The notes: generated by a model from the letters alone, not told the origin. Positions 6,090 to 14,102 are shown, counted from the stretch's first letter. The stretch: DNA of 19,265 nucleotides from Baffinella frigidus (GCA_026770585.1 MU646361.1:975381-994645); one strand, 5' to 3'. Made by a program: numbers and translations.

Positions 6090-9000
6090 ATGGCGGACGC
6101 AGAACAACCGCCCACACAGGGGGAGGGCGCGGCTCCCGCCGAGGTGGCTGCCCAGGACGCACCCGCAGAGGCCACGGCTGTCGCCACGGAGGTGGCGGCC
6201 GCTGTGGCGGCTGCTGTGGCAGGGGTGGGTGCTGCTGCGGAGGCGAGCGCGGCGGGAGTGAAGCGGCAGCTGGAAGGGGGTGAGGTGGCCCCCGCGGGCG
6301 GCGCGCCGCCGAAGCGCGCGTTTCTCGGCGCAGGCGCCGATGGGGAGGAGAAGCCGTCTGCGATCAAGGTGCGCCCCGCAGAGCTCTAATCAGCGCGAGA
6401 GACCGCGCGCGAGGCACGGATCCCGCCGCCGTGGCGCCGCTGACTGCCTCACATGGCGGGCAGCGGCAGGCCGCGGGTGCGGCCATCCGTGTGTCGACGA
6501 GGGGCATGATGACTTATCACATCTTAGCGGATTCAACTGAGCTAGCCGGTGAACGCATCGTGAAACTTCCATGGCTCTGACCCCCCCCCCCTGCCCGTCC
6601 ACTCCCCCCCCACCTCCTCCTCGCCCCCCTGACCCCTCCCCCGCACCCCCCCCCACTCGGCAGATCCTGGTGCAGAACAAGGACGCGGGAACGGTGATCG
6701 GGCGCGGCGGGGGGACCGTGCAGCGGATCAACGAGTTGTCGGGCGCGCGCACCCGCGTGTCCAACGCCGGGGAGCACTTCCCGGGGACCATGGAGCGCGT
6801 GGTGCTGGTGACCGGCACCACGGACCAGGTGGCGGCGGGCGCCATCGAGGTGATCACCAACACGAATCCCATCCACGCACGCCGCTGTGGCGGTTGACTG
6901 AACCGCGCGAGGGTTGTCCACCGGGGCGGCTGATACGCGCAGGGTTTGTTGACACGGGGAAACGCTTGAGGTAACAGTCGTGGACCGCAAGCTCCCTGGG
7001 CCCGTCAACCCTGAATCCTGCACCCTACACCCTCAACCCTACAACCTACACCCTGTACCCGAAGCATAGACCCCAGGTAAGCGTAGGATCCTGAAGCCCA
7101 ATCCCTGAAGGCTGCACCCTCACGGTGCAGGTGTGCGGATTCAGGGTCCAGACCCGAGACCCTACACCCTGAACCCCGACCCCTGAACCCTACGCCCGTC
7201 ACTGCGCAGGCGCTGAAGGATCCTCTTCCGACCGAAGCCGAGGCCCTAAACCCTAGACCCGAACCCCTAACCCTGCAATCCCGAACACTGCAGGTGCTCG
7301 AAGACCTTGTCCCCCGAACCCTACACCCATCCGACGCCCCAAACACGAAACCCCAAACCCAAACCCCGCAGCCTGAAACCCTCACGCTCGAAATCCTGAC
7401 GGTGCAGCTTCTGCCGGAGCTGTACAAGGCACGTCGTACCCGACTCCCTAGATCCGATACCTCAACTAACCCCCAACCCCTGAACCCGACACCCCGAACC
7501 CCCATCCATCAAAACCCTAACGCTCGAAACCCGAAACTCGAACAGGTGCTCAAGGAGCTGTACAAGCCGCCTGATGGCCAGGTTGAGGACGAGGCTGCCC
7601 AAATGCGCCAGGTGCCCCCCCCCTCCCTCCCCTTCCTCATGATCCCTCTGTCCCCTCCCCCCGGGCACACCCCCCTCCCCTTCCTGCCCCACCCCGTGCT
7701 GTCCTACCCCGTTCCTGCCCCGCGCCCCCCTCCTGCCCCACAGGAAGTCCCCCTCCCCCCCTTCTCCCCTCTTCTCCCTCCCCCCCTGCCCCCTGCCAAC
7801 TTCCTGCCCGCTCCCTGTCCCCTTCCTGTCTCACCCCCCCTTCCCTCCGGTGGAGGAGAGCGCCAACGTGCGCCGGCCCCGCACCTTTGGAGATCCACAC
7901 GGGTTTGCTGCAGGAGAGGGGTGCACGCGGTGTTAGTCACACGCACGCGTGTCTGGTACAAATCTGACGGACGTGCCTGGTACAAATCTGACGGACGTGC
8001 CTGGTACAAAACAGGATGTGCTGATCCCGGACCGCGCGTCGGGGACCATCATCGGCAAGGGCGGCGAGAACGTGCGCACCATGTGCGAGCTCTCGGGCTG
8101 CAAGATCCAGCTCTCGGGCCGCGAGAAGCAGGTTGCGAGCCCCCCCCCCTCCCCGGCTGCGAACGGGAGGCTTTGCACCAGAGGAAGCCCCCGTACGATG
8201 GTTGACCACTTTTGGACTTTCCAAGTGTTGGCTGATCAACCGTTATATCCCCGGCTGCGAACGAGAGGCTGCGAACCATTCCTGGAGGAGTTTGGTTCGT
8301 TATTGTGCCCACGCCTTAAGCTGAGTAATCCAATCGTCGATGGCGAACAACACCATTATGGCGAACAAACGCTTCCTGGACGATTTTCCGTGCCGCTACA
8401 AACCTGTGCGGTTGAGGTAACCTTTGTTTGAACAGAGACCGGTCTCACTAATGGGTGGTACCAAATCTGACTAAGAGAGATAGGATTTGTAAGGTGGTGC
8501 GCGGAAGCGAGAGTGAAATGATGACTTACCACATCTTACCGGATTCAACTGAGCTTGCCGCTGAACGCATCGTGAAACTTCCATGGCTCTGACCCCCCCT
8601 TGCGCGCGCGCTCGCCACCTTTGTGCGTGGACGTTTTAGTCAACCCTTGTGCGTGGATGTTCGTGCTCAAGTGCCAGGAGTGGCCCTACACCCCAAACCC
8701 CAAACACAAAACACAAAACCCCTCCAAAACCCCAAACCCCAAACCCCAAACCCCTCCAAACCCCAAACCCCAAACCCCCCCAAACCCCAAACCCCAAACC
8801 CCCCCAAACCCCAAACCCCAAACCCCAAACCCCAAACCCCAAACCCCAAACCCCAAACCCCAAACCCCAAACCCCAAACCCCAAACCCCAAACCCCAAAC
8901 CCCAAACCCCAAACCCCAAACCCCAAACCCCCCCAAACCCCAAACCCCAAACCCCAAACCCCAAACCCCTCGCAGGTGCCAGGCGTGGACGAGCGCGTCC

Positions 9001-11742
9001 TCACGCTTCTCGGGACCAAGGTTCAGGTATACTCTCCCTCAACCCTACACCCTGCACCCTACACCCTACACCCTGCACCCTACACCCTACACCCCACACC
9101 CCACACCCTACACCCTACACCCTACACCCTACACCCTACACCCTGCACCCCACACCCTACGCCCTACGCCCTGGGGTTTAGCTCAACGCTAAACCCTGGG
9201 GGTTGGCTAAAGTCTGAACCCTGAACCCTGGGGTTTAGCTTGTGTGTCGACGGGGGGGCTTGACGAGTTATCACATCTTAGCGGATTCAACTGAGCTTGC
9301 CGCTGAACGCATTGTGAAACTTTCATGGCTCTGACCTCCCCAAACCTTCCTCCCCCCTCCTTCCCCCAACTCAACCCCCCAAACCCTAAACCCCAAACCC
9401 TGAACAGATCTGTGAAGCGGCGCGGTTGGTGATCCACAAGATCTCCGAGGAGGGCCACCAGGTCTGTCCATTTACTTTCGTGGTACTAATCAATAATTAC
9501 TCGGTACAAAGACATTTAATTGCCCGATATTTGCTTCCTTGCTGCGACTAGCGGCGGCAGGCAGCGGGTATGCCGACGGGGGGAAATGATGACTTATCAC
9601 ATCTTAGCGGATTCAACTGAGCTCGCCGGTGAACGCATAGTGAAACTTCCATGGCTCTGACCCCCCCAACCCCGACACCCCCCCCCCCCCAAAAAAACAG
9701 CCCTCCCTTCCACGACACTAACACGTCCTCCTCCCCTCTCTCTCTCTCTCTCTCGCTCTCTCTCGCTCGCTCGCAGGGCTACCAGAACATGACGACGTCG
9801 TACAAGCACGTCGCCCCGCCCCAGCGCCCGCAGCCCTCCTACCCCTCGCACGACCAGGGGGTACCATCCCCCCCCCTCTTCCACCCATAGCACACCATCT
9901 TAGCGGATTCAACTGAGCTTGCCTGTGAACGCATTGTGAAACTTGCATGGCTCTGACCCCCCCCTCGCACGACCAGCAGCAGGGGCAGTTCGGGTTCCCG
10001 GCGCCCGGCGGCTACGGCGGCGGCGCGCCCGCCCCCTTCGACCCGTACGCGGTAACACCTAGCCCCTAAATCCTAAACCCTAAAATGTTTTGAGCGGGCG
10101 CGCCAAAGAAAACCCCGAAAACCTAGACCCTGGACCCTAAACCCTCACCCCTGAACCCTAAGCCCCAAACCCCAAACCACAACCCTAAACCCTGCACCCT
10201 GAAACCTAAAACCTAAAACCTAAACCCTGCACCCGACACCAGGGCTACGCGGCCTACAACCAGGCCCCGGGTGGCTTCCCTGGCTACCCTCCCCAGGTCT
10301 TCCCCGAACCCTGCCAAAGTATCGATCAAAACATCCATCTAGTGAACTGAAAACGGGGGGGGGCTTCCCTGGCTACCCTCCCCAGGTCTTCTCCTCACCC
10401 CCACACCCTGCCAAAACATCGATGTAGTGAACTGAAAACAGCTGACTGGATCTCTGTGTTCGGGGGGCCCCCTGAACCCTGCCCTCTGTGGGGGGGGGGG
10501 GCAGATCGAATCGGGGCGAGTATTTAATTTAAATACACGAGTATTTACGTAATTTAAATACGCTCCGCCCTGTTCGATCTGTCCTTTGGTTGGTGAAGTG
10601 GTGCGCGGAAGCGAGGGGGGAATGATGACTTATCACATCTTAGCGGATTCAACTGAGCTTGCCGCTGAACGTATCGTGAAACTTCCATGGCTCTGACCCC
10701 CCCTCGCACGCGCATTCCCACGGAAATAATGGGAAATTGGCAAAGGTTGACGGGTCCGTTATTACCCTCACCTTTTACCATTGTTGCATTATTTTCGCGG
10801 GCAACTTCTCTGCCGCCCCTCGCATGCTTCGGATCCTGTGCGAGGTTCATCATCCCCCCCACCTCGCACGCCGCGGGTGTCGTGGGTGAGGCGCTCAGTT
10901 CCCGATGTTGGTTCCGGATGTTGGTTCCGGATGTTGGTTCCGGATGTTGGTTCCGGATGCTGGTTCCGGATGCTGGTTCCTGACATCGGTGCCTCTCCTT
11001 CTTGCAGCAGCAGTCCTGGAGCCAGCCGCAGCCGGGACAATCGGGCGGGGTGAGCGACCCGCCCCGTCTTTCTATTGTTTGTACCACGTACTGGCCACTT
11101 TTGGATAAACCAGGTACGCGCTCGTACTCGTAAATTGACTTAAGGCCTGATCGCGCCGGAGCCAGCAGCCGGGACAATCCGGCGGGGTTAGCTCCCCTCC
11201 CTGCTCGCGCACTATGCTAAAGTTGACATATATGGTAAAGTTGTCATCGTGGGGCGCCCCCTTCCTGTCTGCCACACGCGCGCGCGCACCTTGTGAGTTC
11301 TGATAGTCGCGTCGGCAGAGCGACCGAGCGAGAGCGAAAGGGGAATGATGACCATATCACATCTTAGCGGATTCAACTGAGCTTGCCGCTGAACGTATCG
11401 TGAAACTTCCATGGCTCTGACCCCCCCCCGCCGCTCGCGCCACTCCTCGCGCCTGCCCCTCCCGCTCTGAAAGCTGCAAGGACGAGCGTTGTATTACACT
11501 CGCATCGCCTCGCCTCTCACTCCCTATCCTCACTATGCAGCCGGCGCCCTACGGCTACGGGGACCAGCACCACGGCGGCGCGCCGGCGCCTTCGTTCCAG
11601 GTGCCTCCTCTCTCCCTCTCTCCCTCTCTCCCTCTCTCTCTCTCCCTCCCTCTCTCTATCGCTCTGTCTCTATCGCTCTCTCTATATATATATCACTGAC
11701 TCTCTCTCTCCATGTATATATATATATATGTATGTATGTATG

Positions 11743-11795
<53 letters not shown>

Positions 11796-13439
11796 CTGAG
11801 GACACACAGCCTCCGTGGCCAAGTGCCCTCCCCCTAGCTCTGCCTCACTCGGGTTGTCTCGCCTCACTATCCGCAAGTTGACACGCTGGGTGCGTGGTAC
11901 GAATCCGTCAACTTTGGAGCGGGGAAGAGCCCGGTCTAATCGAATCGGTGGGACCAATTACTAGGGTTGTGCTATCAGCAAAAAAAAAACGGTATCAGCT
12001 GAGCGCTGGTATACGTCTCAGGTGAGAGCTGATATACATGATATCAGCAAGGTTTTGGAGGCAATTAGTCGGAGACAGCGCAAGGATTTGTGTACTGGTG
12101 CGCGCAAGCGAAGGGGGAATGATGACTTATCACATCTTAGCGGATTCAACTGAGCTTGCCGCTGAACGCATTGTGAAACTTCCATGGCTCTGACCTCCCC
12201 TCTCTTCCAACCACACATTCCCACCGGACGTCCCGCGCGCCGCTGTCCTTTCCCGCTTTGCCAACGCGCCTCTCAACCCTGATCCCAGAACACTCGCTGA
12301 CCCTGAGGGTTTAGGGGTTTAGGGTTTCGGTACGACGTGTGGCGAGCTGCAGTCATCTGCCTACCAGGGCGGCGGGGGCGGGGTAGCCCTGAACCCAGAA
12401 CACTATAGCCCTGGACCCTGGACCCTGGACCCTGGACCCTGGACTCAAAACACCCGCTGACCCTCGCGGCGTGTGTGTGCGAGCAGCAGTCATCGGGCTA
12501 CCAGGGTGGCGGCGGCGGCGGCGGGGGTGCGCCTGGCGCAGTCTCGTACCAGGTATTTACCCCCTCCCCTCATAATCTCTGTCACCGAAACCCGGAACCC
12601 GGAAAGGGTGTAGTGCGCGGGCCTGGCGCCGTCTCGCACCGGGTACTTACTTTCATCTCGGAACATACCACAATCTGTCCACATAAAAAGGCGTAATATA
12701 GCACGATTATATGCCTAAAATAGCGTGTACGCCCTTATCTTCGGCGTCGAAAGCCTAAGATAGCGGGACAGAATCTGTCGTGTTCCGAAATTAACCTCCC
12801 TACACTCTGATGGGTTTTTCCCGGGTTGGCGCGGTTCTATCCCTCTCCAACCCGGGAAAAAACCGTTGCCGATCGGGGGAGAATGTTCTCTTCACCCGAA
12901 ACACCGAACACCGGGAAAGGGTGCAGTGCGCAGGCCACGTGACCACGCGGTGGGGGGGAGTATGATGACTTATCACATCTTGGCGGATTCAACTGAGCTA
13001 GCCGCTGAACGCATTGTGAAACTTCCATGGCTCTGACCCCCCCCTCGCGCACCCCTACACTCTACTCTATTCAAAAAAAAAATACACCCAACCCCAGACC
13101 ACGAACCACAAACCCTATCCCTGAAGTGGCCAGTAGGCCCATACGCCCTACCGTAGGGCCCTAGGACCTGCCTAGGACCTCGTGGCCGTCAAATTTGACG
13201 GCATGGCCACTTAAGGGATACCCCGAACACAGGTGCAGTGCACGGACCAACTTCCATGGCTCTGACCCCCCCCCTCGCGCACCTAACACTCTATATGATA
13301 AAAAAACTACACCCGAAGAAAAACCAAACCCTTAACCCGAAAACCCGAAAACAGGTTCAGTGCGCGGACCACGTGGTGTCTGCCATCCTGGGTCGCGGCG
13401 GGAGCGTTATCAAGGAGATGATCCAGGCATGCTCCCCCC

Positions 13440-13492
<53 letters not shown>

Positions 13493-14102
13493 ACCCTAAG
13501 CGGAAGCGAGGAGGGGCATGATGACTTATCACATCTTAGCGGATTCAACTGAGCTCGCCGCTGAACGCATTGTGAAACTTCCATGGCTCTGACCCCCCCC
13601 TCGCGCGCGCATTCCCACCGGACGGACCCATTCTGCCCGCCTGACCCTAACCCCTCAACTCAACCCTAACCCCTACCCCTTATCGCAGTCCTCGGGGGCC
13701 TCGATCCGGATCTCGCAGAAGGGCGAGTATGCGCCGGGCACCCAGAACCGCATCGTCACCATCGCCGGCACCGAGCAGGTCCTCAACCCCTCAAACTCCT
13801 GTCCGTTAAACCCTTGTCGAAAAGAAGGGGGGGAAACAGAACCCGGAACCCGGAACCCGGAACCCGGAACCCAGACGCGGGGGGGAAATGATGACTTATC
13901 ACATCTTAGCGGATTCAACTGAGCTTGCCGCTGAACGCATCGTGAAACTTCCATGGCTCTGACCCCCCCGTCCCTTCCACCACACGCATTCCGTGGAGAC
14001 GCGTTTCATCTCCTCACCCCCATACCCCCTTTTCAGGCGGCGAACTACGCGCACCAGCTCGTGACCGCCAAGATCGCCAACCCCGGTGGCCCGGGCCAAT
14101 GA
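6090..14102 (+). CDS. Three-KH-domain RNA-binding protein (PCBP/Nova type), 16 exons
   Basis: Exons: 6090-6368, 6664-6849, 7546-7611, 8015-8131, 8976-9026, 9408-9461, 9777-9860, 9977-10051, 10243-10296, 11008-11049, 11541-11600, 12353-12382, 12490-12552, 13355-13426, 13689-13778, 14037-14102; about 462 residues. The start ATG has GCC before and G after. Residues 1-92 are Ala/Glu-rich. KH1 (92-170) has the loop G106-R-G-G109, KH2 (178-251) G191-K-G-G194 and KH3 (388-458) G400-R-G-G403; each has the VIGRGG-type core. KH2 is spread over three exons and KH3 over three, and the domain reads continuously only after splicing, which supports the joins. Residues 252-387 are Gly/Pro/Tyr/Gln-rich and probably disordered. 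Known KH proteins of this type bind C-rich RNA or regulate splicing and mRNA stability; that role is inferred. Exon 3, exon 12 and the KH1-KH2 linker are the least certain parts. Confidence 0.87.
6499..6591 (+). mobile_element. Introner-like element, copy 1 (intron 1)
   Basis: Contains the family core ATGATGACTTATCAC, CATCTTAGCGGATTCAACTG, GTGAAACTTCCATGGCTCTG and a terminal C run, preceded by a short G run. The 5' flank GTGTGTCGACGA resembles that of copy 3. Confidence 0.9.
6850..7545 (+). repeat. KH gene intron 2: heptamer filler with exon-3 shards
   Basis: No introner. The intron is CCCTACA/CCCTGAA-type repeat. Three pieces resemble the start of exon 3 (GTGCTCAAGGAGCTGTACAA) and follow an acceptor-like CAG: GCGCTGAAGGATC at 7210, GTGCTCGAAGACC at 7294 and CTTCTGCCGGAGCTGTACAA at 7408. 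They look like decayed duplicates of the exon-3 acceptor region. Confidence 0.6.
7849..7920 (+). other. Possible cryptic exon between exons 3 and 4
   Basis: The segment reads [23 protein letters not shown] in the frame of exon 4, with codon use like the exons, and sits after a long pyrimidine tract. No donor restores phase 0 into exon 4 at 8015, so I left it out of the CDS. It could be an alternative exon, an exon relic, or part of the linker with an unusual donor. Confidence 0.3.
7954..8010. repeat. 24-bp tandem repeat at the end of intron 3
   Basis: Two full copies and a partial third of a unit starting TGGTACAAATCTGACGG. The third copy changes to GGTACAAAACAG and thereby forms the acceptor of exon 4. 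A related piece (GGTACCAAATCTGAC) lies at 8457. Confidence 0.85.
8497..8610 (+). mobile_element. Introner-like element, copy 2 (intron 4)
   Basis: Begins GTGCGCGGAAGCGAGAG, carries the core with small changes (CTTACCACATCTTACCGG), and ends GACCCCCCCTTGCGCGCGCG. The outer GCGCGG..GCGAG and CTTGCGCGCGC parts are rough inverse copies. Confidence 0.9.
8688..8970 (+). repeat. CCCCAAA heptamer array in intron 4
   Basis: About 280 bp of the 7-bp unit CCCCAAA, with some CCCCCCAAA steps. Each frame gives a repetitive peptide (PNPKPQT); that ORF signal is an artefact of the array. It ends just before the CGCAG acceptor of exon 5. Confidence 0.95.
9035..9172 (+). repeat. CCCTACA heptamer array in intron 5
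   Basis: About 18 units of CCCTACA with CCCTGCA and CCCCACA variants, starting soon after the exon 5 donor (GTATAC). Confidence 0.95.
9251..9341 (+). mobile_element. Introner-like element, copy 3 (intron 5)
   Basis: Diverged at the 5' side (CTTGACGAGTTATCAC). The rest matches the core; it ends CTCTGACCTCCCC. The 5' flank TGTGTGTCGACG is shared with copy 1. Confidence 0.9.
9578..9667 (+). mobile_element. Introner-like element, copy 4 (intron 6)
   Basis: G run, AAATGATGACTTATCAC, full core, CTCTGACCCCCCC. A CT microsatellite (9735-9771) then supplies the pyrimidine tract before exon 7. Confidence 0.92.
9858..9960 (+). mobile_element. Introner-like element, copy 5 (intron 7), flanked by 16-bp direct repeat
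   Basis: The left third of the family is replaced (GGGGTACCATCC ... CATAGCACACC); the core from CATCTTAGCGG onward is intact and ends CTCTGACCCC. The element makes up nearly the whole 116-bp intron. The exon end CCCCTCGCACGACCAG (9842-9857) is repeated exactly at 9961-9976, just before the acceptor. Confidence 0.9.
10362..10391 (+). repeat. Duplicate of the exon 9 end with its donor
   Basis: A 30-bp exact copy of 10273-10302 (GGCTTCCCTGGCTACCCTCC plus CCAGGTCTTC), 89 bp downstream. The following sequence (CCTGCCAAA..ATCGAT..TAGTGAACTGAAAAC) is also duplicated, so a unit of roughly 90 bp was copied in tandem. Confidence 0.85.
10600..10716 (+). mobile_element. Introner-like element, copy 6 (intron 9)
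   Basis: The clearest ends: left GTGCGCGGAAGCGAGGGGGG, right CCCCCCCTCGCACGCGCAT. These are imperfect inverse copies of each other, suggesting terminal inverted repeats of about 18 bp. Confidence 0.92.
10899..10980. repeat. 13-bp minisatellite in intron 9
   Basis: Six to seven copies of GATGTTGGTTCCG, the last ones with GATGCTGG. It lies just before the CTTGCAG acceptor of exon 10. Confidence 0.92.
11157..11192 (+). repeat. Shard of exon 10 and its donor
   Basis: GGAGCCAGCAGCCGGGACAA followed by TCCGGCGGGGTTAGC copies exon 10 (GGAGCCAGCCGCAGCCGGG ... GGCGGGGTGAGC) with a 3-bp loss and point changes, about 130 bp downstream of the original. Confidence 0.8.
11331..11429 (+). mobile_element. 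Introner-like element, copy 7 (intron 10)
   Basis: Core with a 1-bp insertion (GATGACCATATCAC) and a C run at the end. The 5' flank AGCGAGAGCGAAAGGGG is a variant of the family left end. Confidence 0.92.
11601..11795. repeat. CT, TA and TATG microsatellites in intron 11
   Basis: The sequence runs from CTCTCTCCCTCT through TATATA and TATG units to a pure TA run (about 11748-11792), immediately after the exon 11 donor. Likely highly length-polymorphic. Confidence 0.95.
12098..12200 (+). mobile_element. Introner-like element, copy 8 (intron 11)
   Basis: Left end GTGCGCGCAAGCGAAGGGGG, full core, right end CTCTGACCTCCCC. The following CACACATTCCCACCGGACG is shared with the right flank of copy 10, so the family extends beyond the C run. 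Confidence 0.92.
12411..12446. repeat. CCCTGGA heptamer array in intron 12
   Basis: About five CCCTGGA units between the near-duplicate exons 12 and 13. Confidence 0.9.
12613..12650 (+). repeat. Shard of the exon 13 end and donor
   Basis: GTGCGCGGGCCTGGCGCCGTCTCGC.. ACCGGGTACTTAC is a diverged copy of the exon 13 end (GCGCCTGGCGCAGTCTCG ... CCAGGTATTTAC). The AG/GT junction is changed to CGGGT. It is 77 bp downstream of the original. Confidence 0.7.
12919..12945 (+). repeat. Shard of exon 14 start, copy 1
   Basis: GGTGCAGTGCGCAGGCCACG resembles the acceptor side of exon 14 (GGTTCAGTGCGCGGACCACG). It sits directly upstream of introner copy 9. Confidence 0.7.
12951..13050 (+). mobile_element. 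Introner-like element, copy 9 (intron 13)
   Basis: G run, TATGATGACTTATCAC, core with TTGGCGG for TTAGCGG, and the end CTCTGACCCCCCCCTCGCGC. Confidence 0.92.
13116..13220. mobile_element. MITE family B copy inside KH gene intron 13
   Basis: TA-TCCCTGAAGTGGCC ... GGCCACTTAAGGGA-TA, with the core CCCTACCGTAGGGCCCTAGG and the palindrome GTCAAATTTGAC. Closest to the copy at 3538-3640. It is the only family-B copy here that lies in a gene. Confidence 0.85.
13231..13285 (+). mobile_element. Exon 14 shard joined to a truncated introner end (intron 13)
   Basis: CAGGTGCAGTGCACGGACCA (a second shard of exon 14) is joined directly to ACTTCCATGGCTCTGACCCC, the right end of the introner family. The sequence after it (CTCGCGCACCTAACACTCTA) parallels that after copy 9 (CTCGCGCACCCCTACACTCT), so shard and introner end were duplicated as a block and then partly deleted. 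Confidence 0.8.
13440..13497 (+). repeat. TCAACCC heptamer array in intron 14
   Basis: Eight TCAACCC units close to the exon 14 end, ahead of introner copy 10. Confidence 0.95.
13498..13612 (+). mobile_element. Introner-like element, copy 10 (intron 14)
   Basis: Left AAGCGGAAGCGAGGAGGGG, full core, right CCCCCCCCTCGCGCGCGCAT. The ends are rough inverse copies, as in copy 6. It is followed by TCCCACCGGACGGAC, also seen after copy 8. Confidence 0.92.
13873..13969 (+). mobile_element. Introner-like element, copy 11 (intron 15)
   Basis: GACGCGGGGGGGAAATGATG, full core and CTCTGACCCCCCC. A GGAACCC array (13838-13872) precedes it. Confidence 0.92.

Noticed and set aside
6571-6897. A separate gene starting at the ATG in the introner (MALTPPP...) and running through KH1
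   Set aside because: The same MALTPP start appears in every introner copy because CCATGGCTCTGACC is part of the element. The KH1 frame is explained by splicing from exon 1, which restores a complete first strand of the domain.
8600-9224. Long overlapping ORFs of PNPKPQT and HPTPYTL repeats
   Set aside because: They are translations of CCCCAAA and CCCTACA arrays within introns 4 and 5; all frames are open because the arrays lack stop codons.
11489-11957. ORFs rich in YIYIYI / SLSLSL
   Set aside because: They are products of CT and TA microsatellites in intron 11.
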